From Rhodobacter sp. (GTDB lineage: Bacteria > Pseudomonadota > Alphaproteobacteria > Rhodobacterales > Rhodobacteraceae), in contig JADJAB010000006.1 of the NCBI GenBank assembly GCA_016704435.1, positions 220,912 through 284,911 on the forward strand: a DNA stretch of 64,000 nucleotides, written 5' to 3'. Below the pieces are notes generated by a model. The model was not told the origin of the DNA. It searched no databases and saw only the letters and a program-made list of their open reading frames with translations. Of the stretch, positions 1 through 6,449 are shown one piece after another. A program made the position numbers and the translations under genes. Within the stretch, counting starts at the first letter, position 1. Each line of letters begins with the position of its first letter.

Positions 1-363
1 CGCCGCCGCCAATGCCGCCGCTTCGGGCAGGGCTGCCGCGGCGTGATCCAGCGGTGCGGGATGCGACAGTGCCGCGCGCCCCGCCTCTGTCAGACCATAG
101 CTGATCGAGCGGCGGTCACGCGGCGAGGCGTCTTCCTCCACCAGTCCGCGCGCCGCCAGCGCCTTCAGCGTCTGCGAAACCGTGCCGCGCGTCGCCCCGA
201 GCCAATCGGCCACCTGTGACGGTGCCCGCGAAAACCGGTTGGCCCGGCCCAGATAGGCCAGCGCCGCCGCCTGCGCGGGGTTCAGGCCCTGCGCCCAGGC
301 CTCGGCCTCGGCCAGCCGTGCCAGACGCAGGATCAGTTCGGGCAGATCGGAGGCTTCGGTCAT
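1..363 (-). CDS. MarR-family transcriptional regulator (C-terminus outside window)
   Basis: The frame runs off the left edge, so only the first 121 residues are visible. They form a MarR-type winged helix: a dimerisation helix, a helix-turn-helix around residues 48-70 (QVADWLGATRGTVSQ), then the wing with the family hallmark SPRDRRSISY. Regulators of this family bind palindromic operators next to their own gene, and the intergenic region with the divergent secreted-protein gene carries such palindromes. The likely target is therefore its own promoter and the gene starting at 453 (inference). The start is the only in-frame ATG before the intergenic region. The ligand cannot be guessed. Confidence 0.85.
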   Translation of the reverse strand, partial: MTEASDLPELILRLARLAEAEAWAQGLNPAQAAALAYLGRANRFSRAPSQVADWLGATRGTVSQTLKALAARGLVEEDASPRDRRSISYGLTEAGRAALSHPAPLDHAAAALPEAAALAAA

Positions 364-373
364 GGCTTGATGA

Positions 374-427
374 TAGCGAGTCGAAAACGATATTGCAATA
401 ATAGCGACTCGCTACTAAACTCGCGAG
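374..427. promoter_or_regulatory. candidate MarR operator, palindromes between divergent genes
   Basis: Positions 402-414 are a perfect 13-base palindrome, TAGCGA-C-TCGCTA. Its left half recurs at 374-383 as TAGCGAGTCG, which is also the exact inverse complement of 405-414. A second small palindrome, CTCGCGAG, lies at 420-427. Two related half-sites about 30 bases apart between a marR gene and a divergent gene are what an autoregulatory MarR operator looks like. Binding itself is inferred. Confidence 0.5.
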
Positions 428-452
428 ACTCAACCCCGAAAAGGAGACCGAG

Positions 453-1178
453 ATGCGCCGTGCTGCCCTTTGCCTGCTGCCGTTTTCGCTTGCCGCCCTG
501 CCGCTGCCCGCCACGGCCGAAATCCTGTCCGACCCCAATCCCGGGGCCGTGGCCGAATTCGACATCCTCGCCGCTGCGGTCACCCGCGCCGGCAATGAGG
601 TCACCTTCCGGATGCGTCTGGCCGGGCAGGCCGGGGCGGCCATTCCCGACCCTGCGGGCGCACTGGCCGGGGCGCCGGTCTGGTCCTATGTCTGGCCGAC
701 CAGCCTTGACCCGACCACGGTGGGCTTTGAGGGCGGCACCGGCATCCTGGCGCTGGCCGCGACCAGCCACCCCGATTTCGACGACACGCCGCTGGAGGAT
801 GAGGACGGCGACGGCGACACGGCCAACGATGGCGCGAAATGGCACAGCCACTGGGTGGTGCTGACCCCGTCCGAGGCCTGCGGGCCCGGCGCGCTGTCGG
901 TGCGCGACATTCCCGAGGGCGAGACGCCGCAGCTGCCGCCGACCTGGCCGGGCCTGCCCCTGTTCATCGACAGCCCCGGCTTTCCGCCTGCCTTCGACGC
1001 GGCCGACATCAGCGTCACCGTGACCCTGCCCGAAGGCCAGAGTGCCGCGGGCGCCAGCTATGACGGGGTGACGGCAGCCTTGCGGGTGAACGGCAATGTC
1101 CATGCGCCGCTTTTGTGCGTGACGGACGTGTTCGACGTGGCCTCGGGCGATCTGTCACTGCCGGGCAAGATCGACTGA
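453..1178 (+). CDS. secreted protein of unknown function
   Basis: The protein is 241 residues long. It has a clear N-terminal signal peptide (basic MRR, hydrophobic LCLLPFSLAALPL, cleavage after ATA), so it is exported. A strong ribosome-binding site (AAGGAG at 441-446) fixes the start. Around residues 110-125 there is an acidic stretch (LEDEDGDGDTAND) that could bind calcium, followed by KWHSHW. Two cysteines could pair in the periplasm. I do not recognise a named family. It is divergent from, and probably controlled by, the MarR gene on the left. Confidence 0.75.
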   Translation: MRRAALCLLPFSLAALPLPATAEILSDPNPGAVAEFDILAAAVTRAGNEVTFRMRLAGQAGAAIPDPAGALAGAPVWSYVWPTSLDPTTVGFEGGTGILALAATSHPDFDDTPLEDEDGDGDTANDGAKWHSHWVVLTPSEACGPGALSVRDIPEGETPQLPPTWPGLPLFIDSPGFPPAFDAADISVTVTLPEGQSAAGASYDGVTAALRVNGNVHAPLLCVTDVFDVASGDLSLPGKID

Positions 1179-1242
1179 GGCGCGTGCATGGGTTGACTCG
1201 CGGGATGATCCGGCCCCTTGATGAGGCCAGATCATCCCACGC

Positions 1243-2730
1243 ATGAGGCCAGATGTGGCAATTCCGGTCGAAGCCTTCTTTCTGACCGCCGGTCCGGGCG
1301 GCACGCTGCAGCGCCGCATCAGGGCCATGGTGACCGAAGGCGTTCTGGCCGGACGCTTCCGGCCCGGCCAGAAGATGCCCTCGTCGCGCGGGCTGGCGCA
1401 GCATCTGGGCGTCAGCCGGATCACCGTGACGCTGGCCTATGCCGACCTGGTGTCGTCCGATTACCTGACCTCGCGCGGGCGGTCGGGCTATTATGTCTCG
1501 GACAATGCGCCGCGCGCGCCGGAATTCCCGGCCTCGGCTCGGCCGCTGGAGGAGGTGGACTATGCTGCCCTGTCCTCGGCCCGCTTCACCCGCGCCATGG
1601 CCGGGGTGGAGCGCCCGGAGGATTGGGAACGGTTTGCCTATCCCTTCATCTACGGCCAGACCGACCCGACGCTGTTCGATCATCAGAACTGGCGCGCCTG
1701 TGCGCTCAGGGCGCTGGGGCGGCGCGATTTCGACGCGCTGACCTCGGACTATTACGAACGCGACGACCCGCTGCTGATCGAGCAGATCCTGCGGGTGATC
1801 CTGCCGCGCCGGGGGATAGCAGCGGGGACCGACGAGGTGCTGGTGACCATGGGCGCGCAGAACGCGCTGTGGCTGGCGGCGACGGTTCTTCTGGGGCCGG
1901 GGCGCCGCGCGGTGGTGGAAAACCCCTGCTATCCGGGGCAGCGGCGGATCCTGCAGACCTGCGGCGCGGGGGTGGCCTCGGTCGATGTCGACGAGGGCGG
2001 CCTGCCGGCGCGGTTGCCGCCGGCGGATGTGGTCTTCACCACCGCCAGCCACCAGTGCCCGACCAATGCGACCATGCCGCTGGAGCGGCGGCTCGCCTTG
2101 CTGGAGGCAGCCAGCCGAGAGGATTTCGTGGTGGTCGAGGACGACTACGAATTCGAGATGTCTTTCCTGAAGCCCGTGTCTCCGGCATTGAAATCATTGG
2201 ATAAAGGCGGGCGGGTGATCTATGCGGGCTCGTTCTCCAAGTCGATCTTTCCGGGCATGCGGCTGGGCTATCTGGTCGGCCCGCCGTCGTTCATCGCCGA
2301 GGCACGCGCCCTGCGCTCGATGGTGCTGAAGCACCCGCCGGGGCATATCCAGCGCACGGTCGCCTATTTCCTGTCCGAAGGCCACTACGACGCGCTGATC
2401 AACCGGATGCGCACGGCGTTCAAGCGGCGGCGACAGGTGATGGAGGAATCCATCGTCGCCTCGGGGCTGACGGTGGCGGGGCAGGGCGGCTTTGGCGGCT
2501 CAAGCTTCTGGATGGCGGCGCCCGAGGGGGTGGATACCGAGGATCTGGCCCGGCTCTTGCACGCAGACGGCGTGTTGATCGAACCGGGTCGCGGTTTCTT
2601 CGATCCCGCGCGGGAAGAGCGGCGGTTCTACCGTCTGGCCTATTCCTCGATCGCGCCGGCACGGATTCCGGAAGGCATCGCGCGGATCGGGCGGGCGCAG
2701 GAGAGGATGGCGCAATCCGTGGCGGGATAG
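1243..2730 (+). CDS. tauR: TauR-type MocR/PdxR regulator of sulfonate catabolism
   Basis: This 495-residue protein has the MocR layout: an N-terminal GntR winged helix (residues about 20-85, with SSRGLAQHLGVSRITV) fused to a class I aminotransferase-like domain. The PLP lysine is Lys333 in SFSKSIFPGMRLGY. In Rhodobacter, TauR is the taurine-dependent activator of tau/xsc genes (established for the family). Here the gene sits 173 bases upstream of xsc in the same orientation, which supports that assignment over PdxR (vitamin B6) or GabR. Its length matches TauR. The taurine ABC importer and taurine:pyruvate aminotransferase are not in this window. Confidence 0.85.
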   Translation: MRPDVAIPVEAFFLTAGPGGTLQRRIRAMVTEGVLAGRFRPGQKMPSSRGLAQHLGVSRITVTLAYADLVSSDYLTSRGRSGYYVSDNAPRAPEFPASARPLEEVDYAALSSARFTRAMAGVERPEDWERFAYPFIYGQTDPTLFDHQNWRACALRALGRRDFDALTSDYYERDDPLLIEQILRVILPRRGIAAGTDEVLVTMGAQNALWLAATVLLGPGRRAVVENPCYPGQRRILQTCGAGVASVDVDEGGLPARLPPADVVFTTASHQCPTNATMPLERRLALLEAASREDFVVVEDDYEFEMSFLKPVSPALKSLDKGGRVIYAGSFSKSIFPGMRLGYLVGPPSFIAEARALRSMVLKHPPGHIQRTVAYFLSEGHYDALINRMRTAFKRRRQVMEESIVASGLTVAGQGGFGGSSFWMAAPEGVDTEDLARLLHADGVLIEPGRGFFDPAREERRFYRLAYSSIAPARIPEGIARIGRAQERMAQSVAG

Positions 2731-2783
2731 CCTGACCGGGCGTAACCGGGCCGCGCGTCCGGGCCTTCGGCGGGCCCGGAATT

Positions 2784-2816
2784 CTGGCGATATGTCGGTG
2801 ATACGGCTGGCCCTAA
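2784..2816 (+). promoter_or_regulatory. candidate TauR direct-repeat site upstream of xsc
   Basis: CTGGCGATAT (2784-2793) and CTGGCCCTAA (2807-2816) form an imperfect direct repeat 23 bases apart, upstream of xsc. From memory, TauR of Rhodobacter capsulatus recognises direct repeats of the CTGGACTTAA type. The match here is partial, so this is a weak proposal. Confidence 0.25.
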
Positions 2817-2903
2817 GGCGGCTTTCGGGCGAGGTTTAGAAACAGGGCGAAGGGCCGCTTCGCGCGAGCATGCGGCCGCAACGGATCGGGTGAGGATCAA
2901 GCC

Positions 2904-4685
2904 ATGAAGATGACCACCGAGGAAGCTTTCGTCAAAGTGCTGCAGATGCACGGGATCGAACATGCGTTCGGCATCATCGGATCGGCGTTCATGCCGATCT
3001 CGGATCTGTTCCCGCGGGCGGGCATCACCTTCTGGGACTGCGCGCATGAAGGCAGCGGCGGGATGATGGCCGATGGCTATACCCGCGCCTGCGGCAAGAT
3101 GAGCATGATGATCGCGCAGAACGGGCCGGGGATTACCAATTTCGTCACCGCGGTGAAGACGGCCTACTGGAACCATACGCCGCTGTTGCTGGTCACCCCG
3201 CAGGCGGCGAACAAGACCATCGGCATGGGCGGGTTTCAGGAAGTCGAGCAGATGGCGCTGTTTGCCGATATGGTGGCCTATCAGGAAGAGGTGCGCGACC
3301 CGTCGCGCATCGCCGAGGTGCTGAACCGGGTGGTCATCAATGCGCGGCGGGCCAGCGCCCCGGCGCAGATCAACGTGCCGCGCGATTACTGGACGCAGGT
3401 GATTGATATCGAGCTGCCGGCGATCGTGGAGTTCGAGCGGCCGTCGGGCGGCGAGGCAGCGATTGCGGCGGCGGCGGAATTGCTGTCAGCGGCGAAGTTT
3501 CCGGTGATCCTGAACGGGGCGGGGGTGGTCCTGGGCGGCGCGATCCCGGCCTCGATGGCGCTGGCGGAAAGGCTGGATGCGCCGGTCTGCGTGGGATATC
3601 AGCACAATGACGCCTTTCCGGGGTCGCATCCGCTGTTTGCCGGGCCGTTGGGCTACAACGGCAGCAAGGCGGCTATGGAGCTGATTTCGGGAGCGGATGT
3701 GGTATTCTGTCTGGGTACCCGGCTGAACCCGTTTTCAACGCTCCCGGGATACGCGCTGGACTACTGGCCCAAGGAGGCCAGGATCATTCAGGTCGACATT
3801 AACCCCGATCGGATCGGGCTGACCAAGAAGGTTGCAGTTGGCATTGTCGGCGACGCGAAAAAGGTCGCCGAGGCGGTTTTGGCGCGCTTGGCCCTTACCG
3901 CCGGTGACCATGCGCGGGTCGAACGCAAAGCCAGAATAGCACAGGTGAAATCGGCCTGGGCGCAGGCCCTGTCCTCGATGGATCACGAGGAAGATGACGC
4001 GGGCACGACCTGGAATGCCCGCGCCCGGTCGGCCAAGCCGGACTGGATGAGCCCGCGGATGGCGTGGCGGGCGATTCAGGCGGCACTGCCACGCGAGGCG
4101 ATCATTTCTTCCGACATCGGCAACAACTGCGCCATCGGCAACGCCTATCCCACCTTTGAAGCCGGCCGCAAATACCTTGCACCCGGCCTGTTCGGGCCCT
4201 GCGGCTATGGGCTGCCGTCGATCGTGGGCGCCAAGATCGCCTGCCCTGACGTGCCGGTGGTGGGCTTCTCCGGCGACGGCGCCTTCGGCATCGCAGTGAC
4301 GGAACTGACCGCCATCGGCCGCCCGGAATGGCCGGCGATCACCATGGTGGTGTTCCGCAACTACCAATGGGGCGCGGAGAAGCGCAACTCGACCCTGTGG
4401 TATGACGACAATTTCGTCGGCACCGAACTGGATACCGAGGTGTCCTATGCCGGGATCGCGCGGGCCTGCGGCTTGCAGGGAGTGGTGGCGAAAACGATGG
4501 ACGGCCTGCGCGCGGCGCTGACCCAGGCGATTGCCGACCAGAAGGCGGGCAAGACCACGCTGATCGAAGCCTTGATCAACCAGGAACTGGGAGAGCCGTT
4601 CCGCCGCGACGCCATGAAGAAACCGGTCACGGTGGCGGGGATCGGGCAGAAGACATGCAGACCCAGGCCATTTGATGCCGTTTGA
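2904..4685 (+). CDS. xsc: sulfoacetaldehyde acetyltransferase
   Basis: Xsc is a thiamine-diphosphate enzyme that converts sulfoacetaldehyde plus phosphate into acetyl phosphate and sulfite (EC 2.3.3.15). It is the desulfonating step of taurine and isethionate breakdown. The 593 residues show the three-domain acetolactate-synthase fold. The N-terminal pyrimidine-binding part has the activating glutamate Glu49 in CAHEGSGGMMADGYTR. The C-terminal diphosphate-binding motif is GDGAFGIAVTELTAIGR, followed by NYQWGAEKRNSTLWYDD, which is characteristic of Xsc rather than acetolactate synthase. The length fits the family. A GTGAGGA sequence precedes the ATG. The next gene overlaps its end by 11 bases, so it heads a tightly packed operon. 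Confidence 0.95.
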   Translation: MKMTTEEAFVKVLQMHGIEHAFGIIGSAFMPISDLFPRAGITFWDCAHEGSGGMMADGYTRACGKMSMMIAQNGPGITNFVTAVKTAYWNHTPLLLVTPQAANKTIGMGGFQEVEQMALFADMVAYQEEVRDPSRIAEVLNRVVINARRASAPAQINVPRDYWTQVIDIELPAIVEFERPSGGEAAIAAAAELLSAAKFPVILNGAGVVLGGAIPASMALAERLDAPVCVGYQHNDAFPGSHPLFAGPLGYNGSKAAMELISGADVVFCLGTRLNPFSTLPGYALDYWPKEARIIQVDINPDRIGLTKKVAVGIVGDAKKVAEAVLARLALTAGDHARVERKARIAQVKSAWAQALSSMDHEEDDAGTTWNARARSAKPDWMSPRMAWRAIQAALPREAIISSDIGNNCAIGNAYPTFEAGRKYLAPGLFGPCGYGLPSIVGAKIACPDVPVVGFSGDGAFGIAVTELTAIGRPEWPAITMVVFRNYQWGAEKRNSTLWYDDNFVGTELDTEVSYAGIARACGLQGVVAKTMDGLRAALTQAIADQKAGKTTLIEALINQELGEPFRRDAMKKPVTVAGIGQKTCRPRPFDAV

Positions 4686-5415
4686 CCTTGGCCTGGCCGG
4701 CGCGTTGTGGATGGCGGCGGCGGTGCTGGCCGCCGGTTTCGTGCGCGGCTATTCCGGCTTTGGTTATTCGGCGATGGTCATCGCGGCCTCGGGGCTGGTG
4801 ACCAATCCGCTGAACTTCGTGGCCGTTGTGGTGCTGTTGGAATTCGCCATGTCGGTGCAGGCCTGGAAGGGCGCCGGGCCGGCGGTGGACTGGCGGCGGG
4901 TGCTGTTCCTGCTGGCCGGGGCGGCGGTGGGCCTGCCGCTTGGCCTCTGGGCGCTGACGGCGATTTCGGACCAGGCCGCAAGGGTGGCAATCTCGGCCTA
5001 TGTGCTGGTGATGTGCGCGGTGCTGCTGGCGGGCTGGCGGCTGGGGCGCGAGGTCCGGGGTGCAGGCAACGCAGTGGCGGGCGTGATCTCGGGTCTGGCC
5101 AATGCGCCCGGCATGGGCGGGCTGCCGCTGGCGGCGTTTTTCGCCGCGCAGCCGATACCGGCTTCGGTGTTCCGGGCCACGCTGATCGCCTATTTCCCGC
5201 TGCTCGATCTTTATTCCGCGCCGCTTTACTTCATGGCCGGGCTGGTCAGTTGGGACACGCTCTGGGCCGCGGCCTGGGCCTTGCCGCTGACCGCGCTGGG
5301 CAACTGGCTGGGCGGGCGGCATTTCTTCGGCACCGACCCGCAGGAGTTTCGCCGCTTTGCCATACTGCTGCTGGCAGGGCTGGCAGGCCTGGGGCTGGCA
5401 AAGGCGGTGATCTGA
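4675..5415 (+). CDS. tauE: TauE/SafE-family (TSUP) sulfite or sulfonate exporter
   Basis: This is a hydrophobic protein of 246 residues with about 7-8 membrane segments and the conserved N-terminal motif GYSGFGYSAMVIAASGLV of the TSUP/TauE-SafE family (PF01925). Members near xsc are thought to export sulfite, sulfoacetate or related anions from the cytoplasm. The gene overlaps xsc by 11 bases and touches ackA in a TGATG junction, so all three are translationally coupled. ATG at 4675 is preferred over the adjacent TTG at 4672. With SoeABC downstream, export would be a second route for getting rid of toxic sulfite (inference). Confidence 0.85.
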   Translation: MPFDLGLAGALWMAAAVLAAGFVRGYSGFGYSAMVIAASGLVTNPLNFVAVVVLLEFAMSVQAWKGAGPAVDWRRVLFLLAGAAVGLPLGLWALTAISDQAARVAISAYVLVMCAVLLAGWRLGREVRGAGNAVAGVISGLANAPGMGGLPLAAFFAAQPIPASVFRATLIAYFPLLDLYSAPLYFMAGLVSWDTLWAAAWALPLTALGNWLGGRHFFGTDPQEFRRFAILLLAGLAGLGLAKAVI

Positions 5416-6449
5416 TGCTGCTGGTGGTCAATTGCGGGTCGTCCTCGGTCAAGCTGGTGGCATTCGACGGCGCGCTGGCCGAGGTGGCACGGGCATCGGT
5501 GGACCGGATCGGCGCCGGCGGGCCTGCCGGCCATGCCGAGGCACTGGCCGAGGGGCTGGCGGCGATGGGGCTGCAGCCGGGCGCCTTGACGGCGGCGGCG
5601 CATCGGGTGGTGCATGGTGGTGCTGCGTTTGTGGCTCCGTGCCGGGTGGATGCCGCAGTTCTGGCCGAGATCGAGGCTTGCGCGGCCTTGGCGCCCTTGC
5701 ACAATCCGGCGAACCTGACCGGCATCCGGGCGGTGGCCGCCCTGGCCCCGGACCTGCCGCAATACGCCAGTTTCGACACCGCCTTTCACGCCACCAACCC
5801 CGACGTTGCAGTGACCTATGCGCTGCCGGAGCCAGAGCGTGCCCGAGGCCTGCGCCGCTATGGCTTTCACGGCCTGTCCTTTGCGGCAATTGTTCGAAAA
5901 GTGAAAGAAACCGCGCCGTACAGGGTGCCGGATCGGCTTCTGGCATTCCATTTGGGCAATGGCTGCTCGATCTGTGCGATCAGGGGCGGGATCTCGGTCG
6001 CCACCACTATGGGCTATTCGCCGCTCGACGGGCTGACCATGGGCACGCGGGCGGGCGGCCTTGATCCGGCCGTGGTGATGGACCTCTGCGACCGCCTCGG
6101 GGTGGCCGGCACATCCCGGCTGCTGAACCGTGAAAGCGGGCTTCTGGCACTGGGCGGCGCCTCGGACATGCGGGCGCTGCATGCGGCCGGCACCCCGAAC
6201 GCCGCCTTCGCCATCGACCATTTCGCCTATTGGGCGATCCGCCACGCCGGCAGCATGATCGCGGCGATGAGCGGGCTTGACGCCATCTCCTTCACCGGCG
6301 GCATCGGCGAAAACGACGCGGAAATGCGGGCACGCATCCTTGACGGGCTGGGCTGGATTGCAGCGGGAAAACCTGTTCATGTCATCCCGGGGGACGAAGA
6401 ACGCCAGATCGCGATGGAGGCGCGCGCCTTGAGGGAGGCCGAAGGATGA
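5415..6449 (+). CDS. ackA: acetate kinase
   Basis: AckA transfers phosphate between acetyl phosphate and ADP, giving acetate and ATP. The frame starts at the A of the preceding stop (TGATG). Family motifs are present in order: NCGSSSVKL at the N-terminus, HRVVHGG, SFDTAFH, HLGNG, MGYSPLDGLTMGTRAGGLDP and FTGGIGEN. The length is 344 residues, shorter than the usual roughly 400. In most described xsc operons the acetyl phosphate is handled by phosphotransacetylase (Pta) instead. Here a kinase would harvest ATP directly from sulfonate breakdown. It overlaps soeA by 4 bases. Confidence 0.92.
   Translation: MLLVVNCGSSSVKLVAFDGALAEVARASVDRIGAGGPAGHAEALAEGLAAMGLQPGALTAAAHRVVHGGAAFVAPCRVDAAVLAEIEACAALAPLHNPANLTGIRAVAALAPDLPQYASFDTAFHATNPDVAVTYALPEPERARGLRRYGFHGLSFAAIVRKVKETAPYRVPDRLLAFHLGNGCSICAIRGGISVATTMGYSPLDGLTMGTRAGGLDPAVVMDLCDRLGVAGTSRLLNRESGLLALGGASDMRALHAAGTPNAAFAIDHFAYWAIRHAGSMIAAMSGLDAISFTGGIGENDAEMRARILDGLGWIAAGKPVHVIPGDEERQIAMEARALREAEG

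Noticed and set aside
2904..4685. Acetolactate synthase large subunit
   Set aside because: Same fold, but no ilvH small subunit and the gene is bracketed by tauR, tauE and soeABC with Xsc-specific C-terminal motifs.
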